Source: Nocardia ninae NBRC 108245 (lineage in GTDB: Bacteria; Actinomycetota; Actinomycetes; Mycobacteriales; Mycobacteriaceae). From it: a stretch of DNA of 64,000 nt. The notes below the pieces were generated by a model. That model did no database searches. It worked only from the letters and a program-made list of their open reading frames with translations, and was not told the DNA's origin. Made by a program: the position numbers and the translations under genes. Location of the stretch: the NCBI RefSeq assembly GCF_007990755.1, contig NZ_BJXA01000017.1:1-64000 (forward strand). The letters run 5' to 3'. This document shows positions 25,494 to 34,501 of this stretch, piece by piece. Each line of letters starts with the position of its first letter. The stretch's first letter is position 1.

Positions 25494-26443
25494 GTGTGGA
25501 ACTGGTCGAAGTAGTCCGCTCCGGATTCCGCGAGTGCGTACACCGCGGCTCGGCGGTCGTCCTCGATCCCGACGGCGAGCCGACGCTCACCCTCGGCGAG
25601 GTGCACCTGCCGATCTTCCCGCGCTCCACCAACAAGCCCATGCAGGCGATCACCTTGCTGCGCCACGGGTTCGAGCCCGTCGACGATGCCGAGCTCGCCA
25701 TCGCGACCGCCTCGCACTACGGCGAACCCGATCATGTCGCGCTGGTGCGCAGGCTGCTCGACCGCTTCGGCTTCGACGAGAAGTCGCTGGAGTGCCCGCC
25801 GGATCTGCCGGTCGACGACAAGGCGCGCGCGGCCGTGCTTTCGGGTTCGCAGGGATCTCGGCGCATCTACATGAACTGCTCGGGCAAGCACGCCGCGATG
25901 CTGGCGACCTGTGCGATCAACGGCTGGCCGACCGAGGGTTATCTCGACGAGGGCCATCCGCTGCAGCAGGCGGTGATCGCCACCGTCGCCGATCTCACCG
26001 GCGAACCCGAGACCGATCTCGGCATCGATGGCTGTGGCCTGCCGATCATTCCGGTGTCGCTGGTGAACCTGGCCCGGGTGTTCGCGACCATGGCGACCGC
26101 CGCGCCCGACGCGCCGGAGCGCCGCGTCGCCGACGCCATCCGCGCCCATCCGCGAGTGATTTCCGGCACCAACGCACCCGATTTGTTGACCATGCAGGCC
26201 ACCCCCGGACTGGTCTGCAAGATCGGCGCGGACGGTGTGCACGCGGGCGCGCTGCCCGACGGCACCGCGTTCGCATACAAGATCGACGACGGTAGCGACC
26301 GTGCTCGAATACCCCTGACGCTGGCCATTTTGCACCGGATCGGGATCGACTGGACCGACGCGCACGCCGAGCTCGCGGCACCCCCGGTGCTCGGCGGCGG
26401 GGCCAGGGTCGGCGTGATCCGGGCGATCCCCGGGGTGCTCTAG
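25490..26443 (+). CDS. Rhizobial-type L-asparaginase (class 3, PF06089)
   Basis: The enzyme hydrolyses L-asparagine to aspartate and ammonia. The 317-aa sequence keeps all known key residues of the rhizobial (ReAV) class: Ser46-Thr-Asn-Lys49, Ser75 in ASHYGE, Cys130-Ser-Gly-Lys133, Asp180 and Cys182 in DGCG. The two Cys and one Lys form a metal site in that class. It is unrelated to E. coli AnsA/AnsB. The start GTG overlaps the MOSC gene stop (GTGA). No signal peptide is seen, so the protein is cytoplasmic. Confidence 0.93.
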   Translation: MSVELVEVVRSGFRECVHRGSAVVLDPDGEPTLTLGEVHLPIFPRSTNKPMQAITLLRHGFEPVDDAELAIATASHYGEPDHVALVRRLLDRFGFDEKSLECPPDLPVDDKARAAVLSGSQGSRRIYMNCSGKHAAMLATCAINGWPTEGYLDEGHPLQQAVIATVADLTGEPETDLGIDGCGLPIIPVSLVNLARVFATMATAAPDAPERRVADAIRAHPRVISGTNAPDLLTMQATPGLVCKIGADGVHAGALPDGTAFAYKIDDGSDRARIPLTLAILHRIGIDWTDAHAELAAPPVLGGGARVGVIRAIPGVL

Positions 26444-26619
26444 CCGGACGGACCGAGGGCGACAACCGGGCAAACGGCACCACTTCGGAGGCTCTTCAGC
26501 CACTCCTGGAAGCGGGACGGCCGGACACACGCTAAAGTGTCTGTCAGGAAGAGTATTAATTCGAACGGGGCCGCCAACCAAACCCCAGGCCGCCCCGCAG
26601 TGACGCGAGGGGGTCAGCC

Positions 26620-26826
26620 ATGGGCCGTGGCCGGGCTAAGGCAAAGCAGACCAAAGTCGCACGCGAGCTGAAGTACAGCAGCCCGCCGAGCGACTTCGCG
26701 AGCCTTCAGCGCGAGCTTTCGGGAAGCCCCAACTCCCAACGGAGTGGTGTGCTGTCCGATGAGCACGACGCGGACAAGTCCTCATCCAAGTGGGAAGAGG
26801 ACGACTACGACGACTGGCGCCGCTGA
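26620..26826 (+). CDS. DUF3073 small protein (Rv0810c-like)
   Basis: The 68-aa protein starts MGRGRAKAKQTKVARELKYS, the DUF3073 hallmark of actinobacteria, and ends with an acidic WEEDDYDDWRR tail. The basic head and acidic tail suggest binding to nucleic acid or protein partners, but no function is established. A GAGGGGGT site lies before the ATG. A TAAAGT box at about 26532 may be its promoter. It keeps the mycobacterial position beside purM. Confidence 0.92.
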   Translation: MGRGRAKAKQTKVARELKYSSPPSDFASLQRELSGSPNSQRSGVLSDEHDADKSSSKWEEDDYDDWRR

Positions 26827-26840
26827 CTCGGAGCAACGTC

Positions 26841-26872
26841 TGAAGGGGGAGGACAGCGTTCCTCCCCCTTCA
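26841..26872 (+). terminator. Hairpin terminator after DUF3073 gene
   Basis: A perfect 13-bp stem, TGAAGGGGGAGGA and its complement, with a 6-nt loop. The T tract is weak. Confidence 0.75.
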
Positions 26873-26919
26873 GGCGTTGCCGCGCGTTGACGGGATACCG
26901 CCGAAAAGGCTTACAACAC

Positions 26920-26964
26920 ACCAGCGTCCCGCATCTGAGCGATGCGGGACGCTGGTTTGTGTTT
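26920..26964. terminator. Bidirectional terminator between DUF3073 gene and purM
   Basis: A perfect 16-bp stem (26920-26935 with 26941-26956), loop TGAGC, followed by TTGTGTTT on the plus strand and by TGTTGT on the minus strand. It can serve both converging genes. Confidence 0.85.
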
Positions 26965-26975
26965 GCGTGAAGGCG

Positions 26976-28052
26976 TCAGAAGCGCGGGTGTTCGCCGACC
27001 AGGACGGCGCGCAGGGCGTCGGAGTCCTTGGCCTTCTTGACGGTGCCCAGGGTCCAGCACTCGATGTGCCGGGCGGTCAGCACGGCCAGGGCGCGGTCGA
27101 CGTCCTCGGGGGCAACGATGGCGACCATGCCGACCCCCATGTTGAAGGTCTTCTCCATCTCGACCCGCTCGACCCGGCCGCGCTGCGCGATCATCTTGAA
27201 CACCGGCGCCGGGTTCCAGGTGCCGCGGTCGAGCTCGGCCACCATGCCCGCGGGCAGCACCCGGCCCAGGTTGGCGGCCAGGCCGCCGCCGGTGACGTGG
27301 GCGAAGGTGCGCACGTCGGTCTCGGCGATCAGCGCGAGGCAGTCCTTGGCGTAGATCCGGGTCGGCTCGAGCAGTTCCTCGCCGAGCGTGCGGCCGAACT
27401 CCTCGACGTGCCCGGTGAGCGACATCCGGTCGATGTCGAGCAGCACCTTGCGGGCCAGGCTGTAGCCGTTGGAGTGCAGGCCGGAGGAGCCCATCGCGAT
27501 CACCACGTCACCGGGGCGCACCCGGTCCGGGCCGAGCACCGCGTCGGCCTCGACCACGCCGACGCCGGTCGCGGACAGGTCGTAGTCGTCGGGGTCCATC
27601 AGACCCGGATGCTCGGCGGTCTCGCCGCCCAGCAGCGCGCAGCCGGCCCGTACACAGCCCTCGGCGATGCCGGAGACCAGTTCGGCGACCTTCTCCGGCA
27701 CGACCTTGCCGATGGCGATGTAGTCCTGCAGGAACAGCGGCTCGGCACCGCATACGACGAGGTCGTCGACGACCATCGCGACCAGGTCGAGGCCGACGGT
27801 GTCGTGCTTGTCCATCGCCTGCGCCACCGCGATCTTGGTGCCGACCCCGTCGGTGGACGCGGCGAGCAGCGGTTCGCGGTAGCCGCCCTTCAGCGCGAAC
27901 AGCCCGGCGAACCCGCCGAGGCCACCCTGCACCTCGGGTCGGCTCGCCTTCTTCGCCAATGGCCCGAACAACTCGACTGCGCGGTCACCTGCCTCGATAT
28001 CCACGCCTGCCGCGGCGTAAGAGGCACCACCACTGGGGGTCTGTTCAGTCAT
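26976..28052 (-). CDS. purM: Phosphoribosylformylglycinamidine cyclo-ligase PurM (AIR synthetase)
   Basis: PurM closes the imidazole ring of the purine precursor FGAM with ATP to give AIR. The 358 aa include the conserved STDGVGTKIAVA block, GCALLGGETAEHPG and GLHSNGYSLARKVL. ATG 28052 (MTEQTPSGG) is chosen over a TTG six codons upstream. In mycobacteria purF lies next to purM; here a peptide transporter operon stands between, so purM probably needs its own promoter. Confidence 0.96.
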   Translation of the reverse strand: MTEQTPSGGASYAAAGVDIEAGDRAVELFGPLAKKASRPEVQGGLGGFAGLFALKGGYREPLLAASTDGVGTKIAVAQAMDKHDTVGLDLVAMVVDDLVVCGAEPLFLQDYIAIGKVVPEKVAELVSGIAEGCVRAGCALLGGETAEHPGLMDPDDYDLSATGVGVVEADAVLGPDRVRPGDVVIAMGSSGLHSNGYSLARKVLLDIDRMSLTGHVEEFGRTLGEELLEPTRIYAKDCLALIAETDVRTFAHVTGGGLAANLGRVLPAGMVAELDRGTWNPAPVFKMIAQRGRVERVEMEKTFNMGVGMVAIVAPEDVDRALAVLTARHIECWTLGTVKKAKDSDALRAVLVGEHPRF

Positions 28053-28212
28053 TTTCGGGGAAAGCTCCAAACCGAATCGGCGGATAGATGCCTGCTCACG
28101 CTACCGGAACCGGATAACGACCTCGCAGCTGTCCCGCCGCTGATCCGCCTCTGGCGCGTATTTCGCCGGTCGACAGCGTCGCGGGACTTGACAACCGCAC
28201 CGGCGGGAGGTT

Positions 28213-28243
28213 GCTCGTCGGGCCCTGGACGTACCCGACGAGC
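28213..28243 (-). terminator. Hairpin after the oligopeptide ABC operon
   Basis: GCTCGTCGGG and CCCGACGAGC form a 10-bp stem with an 11-nt loop, 32 nt after the ATPase stop. No T run follows on the minus strand. Confidence 0.5.
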
Positions 28244-28274
28244 TACCCCTTTACCTACGAGACCACTTGTCGCG

Positions 28275-29966
28275 TCACGTAATCTCTGTCGCGAACAATG
28301 CCGCGCTCTCCGCCCGGCGTCTGCGCTGCTCCACCGGATCGGGGACCGGCACCGCGGCGACCAGGCGCTGGGTGTACTCCTCGGTCGGTGCGCGCAGGAT
28401 GCGATCGCGATCGCCCTGCTCCACCACCGCGCCGTTGCGCAGCACCACGATTCGGTCGGCCAGCTGATCGACCACCGCGAGATCGTGGCTGATGAACAGG
28501 CAGGCCCACCCGCATTCGCGCTGCAGCTGACCGAACAGCTCCAGCACCGCGGCCTGCACCGAGACGTCGAGCGCACTGGTCGGCTCGTCGGCGACCAGCA
28601 GATCCGGATCCAGGACCAGCGCCCTGGCCAGGCTGGCGCGCTGGCGCTGACCGCCGGACAGCTCGTGCGGGTACCGGCGCTCGGTGCCCGCGGGCAGCTG
28701 CACATCGTCGAGCAGTTTGCGCACCCGCGCCTTGATCTCCGCGGCGCTGCCCATCTTGTGCACGAGCAGCGGCTCGGCGACGCACTCGCCGACGGTGAGC
28801 CGCGGGTTCAGCGAGCTGGCCGGATCCTGGAAGACGAAGCCGAAGCGCCGCCGGATCGGCCGCAGCTTGCGCCCGGACAGGCCCGCGATGTCCTGCCCGC
28901 GCACCTTCACCACGCCCGAGGTCGGGCGTTGCAAGGCGGCGACACAGCGGCCGATGGTCGACTTGCCCGAGCCGGATTCGCCCACCAGGCCCAGGGTTTC
29001 GCCGGGTCCGATGCACAGATTCACCTCGTCGACCGCGCGGAACGGCGGCCGCCCGAACGAGCCGGGGAACTCGACGACCAGATCGCACACCTCGAGCACC
29101 GGCTCGGCGGTCGCGGCCACCTCTTCGGCCGGACCGTGCGCCAACTGCTCGGTGCCCAGGTGCGGGACGGCCGCGAGCAGCGCCCGGGTGTAATCCTCTT
29201 TCGGACTCGCGAACAGCTCGTCCACCGGAGCCTGCTCGACCACCCGGCCGTTGCGCATCACCACGACGCGGTCGGCCAGGTCGGCCACCACACCCATGTT
29301 GTGCGTGATCAGCACGATGGCGCTGCCGATCCGGTCGCGCAGGTCGCGCAGCAGCTCGAGGATCTCCGCCTGCACCGTCACGTCGAGTGCCGTGGTCGGC
29401 TCGTCGGCGATGATCACCTTCGGCTCGCAGGCGATCGCGATGGCGATCACCACGCGCTGCTTCTGCCCGCCGGAGAGCTGGTGCGGGTAGAAGTTGACCC
29501 GATGCTCCGGGTCGGGCAGCCCAACCATGCGGAGCAGCTCGATGGCGCGGGCCTTCGCGTCCTTCTTGCTCATCTGCGAGTGCGCGCGCAGCGCCTCGCC
29601 GATCTGGAAGCCGACGGTGAACAGCGGGTCGAGCGCGAGGCCCGGCTCCTGGAACACCATCGAGATCGCACCACCGCGCAGCGCGGTGAGCTGCCGCTCG
29701 TTCATCGAGGTGATGGTCTGGGTGCCGAGGGTGACCAGACCGCGCACCCGTGCGGTCTGCGGTAGCAGACCCATCGCGGTACGCGAACTGACCGACTTGC
29801 CCGAACCGGACTCCCCGACGATGGCGAGCACCTCGCCGGGGAACACCTCGTAGGAGACGTCGGAGACCGCGTAGACGGGCCCGGCGTCGGTGGCGAAGGT
29901 GACCGAGAGCGATTCGATGGACAGCGCAGGCTGCCCGCGATCGACGGCCACCGCTGGGGTGGTCAT
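28275..29966 (-). CDS. Oligopeptide/dipeptide ABC transporter, fused double ATPase (DppDF-type)
   Basis: The 563-aa protein joins two complete ATPase domains of the OppD/OppF type. Both halves have Walker A GESGSGKS, and the signatures are LSGGQKQR and LSGGQRQR. Each half ends with an oligopeptide-transporter C-terminal region. It energises uptake by the two permeases encoded upstream. The start overlaps the stop of the second permease gene by 4 nt. The fused layout is common in actinobacteria. Confidence 0.94.
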   Translation of the reverse strand: MTTPAVAVDRGQPALSIESLSVTFATDAGPVYAVSDVSYEVFPGEVLAIVGESGSGKSVSSRTAMGLLPQTARVRGLVTLGTQTITSMNERQLTALRGGAISMVFQEPGLALDPLFTVGFQIGEALRAHSQMSKKDAKARAIELLRMVGLPDPEHRVNFYPHQLSGGQKQRVVIAIAIACEPKVIIADEPTTALDVTVQAEILELLRDLRDRIGSAIVLITHNMGVVADLADRVVVMRNGRVVEQAPVDELFASPKEDYTRALLAAVPHLGTEQLAHGPAEEVAATAEPVLEVCDLVVEFPGSFGRPPFRAVDEVNLCIGPGETLGLVGESGSGKSTIGRCVAALQRPTSGVVKVRGQDIAGLSGRKLRPIRRRFGFVFQDPASSLNPRLTVGECVAEPLLVHKMGSAAEIKARVRKLLDDVQLPAGTERRYPHELSGGQRQRASLARALVLDPDLLVADEPTSALDVSVQAAVLELFGQLQRECGWACLFISHDLAVVDQLADRIVVLRNGAVVEQGDRDRILRAPTEEYTQRLVAAVPVPDPVEQRRRRAESAALFATEIT

Positions 29967-31066
29967 GATGTCTCCTTCCCGGCCGTACCGTCCTTGACCA
30001 AATCGACGTTCTTACCGTCGATTTCGGTGTCGGCGGCACGGTCGAGTTCGGCCGGGTCGGCGACTTCGATGCCCGCGACGGTGATGGCGTCGCCCGGCGC
30101 CGAGGCGACCGAGCGCCGGGTACGCAGGATCGGGTTGAGCACCTCGTTGAGGCTCTCGCCGACCAGGGTCATGCCCAGCACCACGAGCACGATGGCGAAA
30201 CCGGGGAAGATACCGGTCCACCAGATGCCGTTGGAGACGTCGGACAGCGCCTTGTTCAGGTCGTAACCCCACTCGGCGGCCTGGGTCGGCTCGATACCGA
30301 ACCCGAGGAAGCCCAGCCCGGCCAGCGTGAGGATGGCCTCGGACCCGTTGAGGGTGACGATCACCGGCAGCGACTGCGTGACGTTGGCGAAGATGTGCCG
30401 GAACAGGATTCGCGTGGTGGACGCGCCGGTCACCCGGGCGGCGTCCACGTACGGTTCGTTCTTCACCGCGATGGTCGCGTTGCGCACCACCCGAAAGTAT
30501 TGCGGCACAAAGACGGCCGTGATGGCCACCGCCGCGGACAGCACGCCGCCCAGACTGGTGGACCGGCCACCCGCGACCACGATGGACACCACGATCGCCA
30601 GCAGCAGCGTCGGGAACGCGTACATCGCGTCCATGAACAGCACCAGCACACGGTCCAGCCAGCGCCCGACATAGCCGGACAGCAAGCCGAGCGGCACCCC
30701 GACGAACAGCGAGAGCACCAGCGAGATCGCGATGACGAACAGTGCGGTGCGGGCACCGAAGATCACCCGGGAGAACACGTCCTCGCCGCGGACCGAGGTA
30801 CCGAACCAGTGCTCGGCCGACGGCGCCTGCTGCCGCGCGAAATCGACACCGTCGGCGGCGCTTTGGGCGAAGCCGTAGGGCGCGATGAGCGGAGCGAAGA
30901 TGGCCGCGAGCACGAAGAACCCGACCAGGCTCAGCCCGAAGATCAGCGTCACCCGCTGCAAACCCGCGGTCATCGAGAACAAGCGCAGACCGGGTATCCC
31001 CCGGCGCGCCTTCACGGGCACCGGCGGCGCGATCACCGGTTCGTTCAGCAATTCCGGTGCGGTCAT
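29963..31066 (-). CDS. Oligopeptide ABC transporter permease (DppC-type)
   Basis: The 367-aa membrane protein has a cytoplasmic N-terminus, six membrane helices and the OppC N-terminal and permease modules (GTSVRGEDVFSRVIFGARTAL; YVDAARVTGASTTRILFRHIFANV). It ends with a polar tail of about 50 residues that is unusual for the family. The start overlaps the DppB-type stop by one base. Confidence 0.93.
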   Translation of the reverse strand: MTAPELLNEPVIAPPVPVKARRGIPGLRLFSMTAGLQRVTLIFGLSLVGFFVLAAIFAPLIAPYGFAQSAADGVDFARQQAPSAEHWFGTSVRGEDVFSRVIFGARTALFVIAISLVLSLFVGVPLGLLSGYVGRWLDRVLVLFMDAMYAFPTLLLAIVVSIVVAGGRSTSLGGVLSAAVAITAVFVPQYFRVVRNATIAVKNEPYVDAARVTGASTTRILFRHIFANVTQSLPVIVTLNGSEAILTLAGLGFLGFGIEPTQAAEWGYDLNKALSDVSNGIWWTGIFPGFAIVLVVLGMTLVGESLNEVLNPILRTRRSVASAPGDAITVAGIEVADPAELDRAADTEIDGKNVDLVKDGTAGKETS

Positions 31067-32202
31067 CAGAACCTCACCCTCGGATCAATCAGTGCCACAA
31101 GGGCATCCACCAGGAAGCTCATCACCGCGACGACCAGCGCGATGAACGCGACGATGCCCTGCACGGCGATGAAGTCACGCGCAGACAGATACGTCGCGAG
31201 CTGATAACCCAGGCCCTTCCATTCGAAGGTGGTCTCGGTCAGCACGGCGCCGCCGAGCATCATGGCGATCTGCATGCCCATCACCGTGACGATCGGAATC
31301 ATCGCGTTGCGGAAGGCATGTCGTCCGGTGACCACCCGCTGCGACAGACCACGCGCCCGCGCGGCGTCCACGTAGTCGGCCCGCAGCGTCTGGATCAGGT
31401 TGATCCGCACCAGCCGCAGGAAGATGCCCGCGGTGAGCAGCCCGAGCGCGATCGCAGGCAGCACAGCGTGTTTCAGCACGTCGAGCAGGTAACCCGTGTC
31501 GCCGTACAGGATTCCGTCGATCAACATGATGTTGGTCTTGGGCGAGACGTGCTGCAGCTGCAGCTCGACATTGGTGCTGGCCCGGCCCGCCACCGGCAAC
31601 CAGCCCAGCTGCACCGCGAAGACCAGCTTCAGCAGCAGACCGACGAAGAACACCGGTGCCGCGTAGGCCAGGATCGCGAACAGCCGCAGACCGGTGTCGG
31701 TCGGCGAATCACGCCGCGTCGCCGCGTATCTACCGAGCGGAATACCGACCGCGAAGGCCACGATCAGCGCCCAGAACATCAACTCCAGCGAGGCGGCGCC
31801 ATAGGTCATCACCACTTCGCTGATCTGCCGATTGTCCTGCGACTTACCGAAATCCCCGCTCAGCAGGCCGGTGATGTACTCCCAGTACTGCGACAGGATG
31901 GGCCGGTTCAACCCGGCTGCCTCCTTGCGAACCTCGATCTGCTCCTGGGTCATCCGCCCACCCATGGCCGCACTGATCGGGTCACCGGCCACGCGCATCA
32001 GGAAGAACACGACGGTGACCAGGATCCACGCGGTCACCGGGATCAGCATCAATCGCACACCCAAGTAGCGCAGCAGGGCGAGCTGGCGCGAATCGCCGCC
32101 GCCCTTCCGTGCTCGTGGCACGCCGAAGCGCCGGGCCCGGGCCGGCGCTGGCTTCGTTTCTGGAGCAGCTGTCGTCCCGGGCCCGGCTTCGCCGGATGTC
32201 AC
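31066..32202 (-). CDS. Oligopeptide ABC transporter permease (DppB-type)
   Basis: The 378-aa protein begins with about 45 polar residues, then six membrane helices and the DppB signature DYVDAARARGLSQRVVTGRHAFRNAM. It pairs with the DppC-type permease. Its ATG overlaps the stop codon of the binding protein gene by 4 nt (ATGA), showing a tight operon. Confidence 0.93.
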   Translation of the reverse strand: MTSGEAGPGTTAAPETKPAPARARRFGVPRARKGGGDSRQLALLRYLGVRLMLIPVTAWILVTVVFFLMRVAGDPISAAMGGRMTQEQIEVRKEAAGLNRPILSQYWEYITGLLSGDFGKSQDNRQISEVVMTYGAASLELMFWALIVAFAVGIPLGRYAATRRDSPTDTGLRLFAILAYAAPVFFVGLLLKLVFAVQLGWLPVAGRASTNVELQLQHVSPKTNIMLIDGILYGDTGYLLDVLKHAVLPAIALGLLTAGIFLRLVRINLIQTLRADYVDAARARGLSQRVVTGRHAFRNAMIPIVTVMGMQIAMMLGGAVLTETTFEWKGLGYQLATYLSARDFIAVQGIVAFIALVVAVMSFLVDALVALIDPRVRF

Positions 32203-33815
32203 TTGCTCAGCACCGTGTAACGGAACTTGAACGACGCGTCGAGAGTCTGCTCCACTCCCTGCACGTTCTTACCCGAGACGGCGATCTGCTTGCCGGACAA
32301 CAGCGGAACGATCGGCAGGTGGTTCTGTGCCAGATCCTGCTGCACGTTCTTGAGGATCTCCATCCGCTTGGTCTTGTCGCGTTCGGTGATCTGGGCGATC
32401 AGCTGCGCGGTCACGCCGGGATTCTCGAAGTGCGACTGCAGGAAGTTGTTCGGACCGAAGAACGGGGTCAGGTAGTTGTCCGGGTCCGGAAAGTCCGGGA
32501 ACCAGCCGAAGTGGTAGAGCGGGTACGAATCGCGCGCCCGTTCCCGCTGGTAGCTCACCCATTCGGTGGACTGCAGGTTCACCCGGAACAGCCCGCTGGC
32601 CTCCAGCTGCGACTTGATCGAGGCGTACTCCTCGGAGCTGCTCGAACCGTAGTGGTCCGGGTTGTACTGCAGGTTCAGCTCGACCGGCGTCGCGACACCC
32701 GCGTCGGCGAGGAACTTGGCGGCCTTCTCCTTGCTCGGATCGGCGCCGTAGATGTCCTTGAACGGCTCCGTCGCGCCCGGAACACCCTGCGGCACCGACG
32801 AATACGCCGGGGTGTAGGTGTTCTTGTAGATGTTCTTGGCCAGCGCGGCCCGGTCCACCGTGGAGGCGAGCGCCTTACGCACCGCCAACTTCTGCTCCGG
32901 AGTGCCGCCCGGCATGGTGTTCATGTTGAACACGATGTAGCGCAGCTCGCCACCGGGGCCCTCGTGCACAGTGACCTTGCTGTCGCCGCGCAGGGACTCG
33001 ATGTCGGTCGGCGTCAGCGACCGGTAGGCAACGTCGAGCGACCCGTTCTGCAGGTCGAGCTTCATGTTGTCGGTGGTGGCGTAGTACTTCGTCGAGACGG
33101 TCTTGGTCTTCGGGGTGCCGAGGATCCCGTTGTAATCCGGGTTCGCCTTGTACTCGACCAGCTTGTTCTTGTCGTAGCTCGCGATGGTGTACGGGCCGGA
33201 GTAGCCCTTGTTCTTCACCACGTCCTCGTCGGCCATCACCTTGTCCGGCGAGTACACCTTCTCGTCGACGATCGGACCGGCCTGGGTCGGCAGGATCGCC
33301 GGGAAGGTCTGGTCGTTGGCGACCTTCAGCGTGAAGTTCACGGTGCGGTCATCCGGGGCCTCGGTCTTCTCGAGGTTGCCGAGCAGCGAGGCGGGCCCGT
33401 TCGGGTCATTGATCTTGACCATGCGGTCGAAGGAGAACTTGACGCTCTTGGCGGTCAACGGGTTTCCGTTGGCGAACTTCAGGCCCGGCTTCATGGTGCA
33501 GCTGTACACCGTCGGGGTGGTGAACTCGCACTTCTCCGCGGCGTCCGGCTTCGGCGTCGCGTCGCCGGGCGCGAAGTTCAGCACGTACTGGTAGAACTGC
33601 GTCTCCGCGACCAGCGAGCCGTTGTCGTAGGCGGCTACCGGGTCGAGCGAGAAGATTTTGTCCGTGGTGCCGGCCAGCAAGCCGCCACCGTCACCACCAT
33701 CACCGGTCCGGCCGGAACCGCAGCCTGCCAATGACGACGCAACCAGCGTCGCCAGGCCGACGGCCGCGATAGTTCGCGTCCGGGTCCGGCCCCCAGGTGT
33801 TCTAGAAACCAACAT
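32199..33815 (-). CDS. Oligopeptide-binding lipoprotein (SBP family 5)
   Basis: The 538-aa lipoprotein delivers peptides or similar ligands to the permeases. It has a signal peptide with lipobox LAGC (Cys32), then the family 5 fold (FNPLTAKSVKFSFDRMVKI-type segment, YKANPDYNGI, AVRKALASTVDRAALAKNIY). ATG 33815 is chosen because upstream in-frame codons lack a signal-peptide pattern. It is the first gene of the operon. An inverted repeat lies 32-52 nt upstream. The true substrate is unknown. Confidence 0.92.
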   Translation of the reverse strand: MLVSRTPGGRTRTRTIAAVGLATLVASSLAGCGSGRTGDGGDGGGLLAGTTDKIFSLDPVAAYDNGSLVAETQFYQYVLNFAPGDATPKPDAAEKCEFTTPTVYSCTMKPGLKFANGNPLTAKSVKFSFDRMVKINDPNGPASLLGNLEKTEAPDDRTVNFTLKVANDQTFPAILPTQAGPIVDEKVYSPDKVMADEDVVKNKGYSGPYTIASYDKNKLVEYKANPDYNGILGTPKTKTVSTKYYATTDNMKLDLQNGSLDVAYRSLTPTDIESLRGDSKVTVHEGPGGELRYIVFNMNTMPGGTPEQKLAVRKALASTVDRAALAKNIYKNTYTPAYSSVPQGVPGATEPFKDIYGADPSKEKAAKFLADAGVATPVELNLQYNPDHYGSSSSEEYASIKSQLEASGLFRVNLQSTEWVSYQRERARDSYPLYHFGWFPDFPDPDNYLTPFFGPNNFLQSHFENPGVTAQLIAQITERDKTKRMEILKNVQQDLAQNHLPIVPLLSGKQIAVSGKNVQGVEQTLDASFKFRYTVLSK

Positions 33816-33846
33816 CAGGGCCCCACTTCTCGAGCGCCGCACCGCG

Positions 33847-33867
33847 CTGTCCTGGATCGCAGGACAG
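33847..33867. promoter_or_regulatory. Inverted repeat just upstream of the peptide transporter operon
   Basis: CTGTCCTG and CAGGACAG flank GATCG, a perfect 8-bp inverted repeat 32-52 nt before the start codon. It may be an operator or a leader hairpin. Confidence 0.5.
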
Positions 33868-34501
33868 GTGCGGACGCAATGAACTTCCGATCTGACGGGC
33901 ACCGTACCCACGAACCATTTCCGGCACGTTGCGTTTTCACAGAAAAAATCACCGGGTCGTTAGCAGGCGTTGCAAATAGTGCACCGAGGGGGCCAGATCA
34001 CCGGACGAATGTCCAGGAACGCACTGGATCTCCGATGCGTGCGTCTCGAAGACGCCACGGCACGCATCCGGACAAATACGGCCGTTTACCGCGACGCGCG
34101 AAATCGACTCGCCGTGCGCGCGGGGCGAAATCGGCGCGTTTCGATGCACTGGATGGTGGTTCGTACCAAGGGGGAAGAGACCGGGCCGAGATAGGCGGCT
34201 GGGTGTCGCAGATACCGACAACGCGACGGCCCGAGGGCTTCAGGAGGAGTCATCCGGGGCCGCACGGACCGACGACGGATGCCTGATGACAGGCGACATG
34301 TACGGGACGAGCCCACGCTTCGATGTTCGCCGGCAATGGTGGGCCATAGGAAGGAAGGGGAGGACAGCCGTCCCGCCAGGCGATGGACACGGTTCCGGAC
34401 GACCGGAGGGCCGACCACGGCGGCATAGCCTGAATCACCGGCATGAAGTGGACCTTCATCCCGAAGGGCGCAGGCCCGGACTTCCCCGGACCGCCCAAGA
34501 C
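33868..34501. other. Non-coding gap between peptide transporter operon and purF
   Basis: No gene is supported in these 630 bases. Several ORFs of 70-135 codons exist on both strands but lack ribosome sites, recognisable folds or hydrophobic patterns and overlap each other. The segment should hold the promoter of the transporter operon. It may mark the right junction of the transporter insertion between purM and purF. Confidence 0.5.

Noticed and set aside
26877-29765. 962-codon plus-strand ORF across purM and the ABC ATPase
   Set aside because: Antisense of well-conserved genes; composition is His/Arg/Gly-rich without domains.
33879-34286. 135-codon ORF upstream of the peptide transporter
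   Set aside because: No ribosome site, no fold, overlaps minus-strand ORFs of similar quality and the probable promoter region.
34250-34498. 82-codon minus-strand ORF 4 nt upstream of the purF end
   Set aside because: The product is Pro/Arg/Trp-rich with no family pattern, and the ORF has no Shine-Dalgarno.
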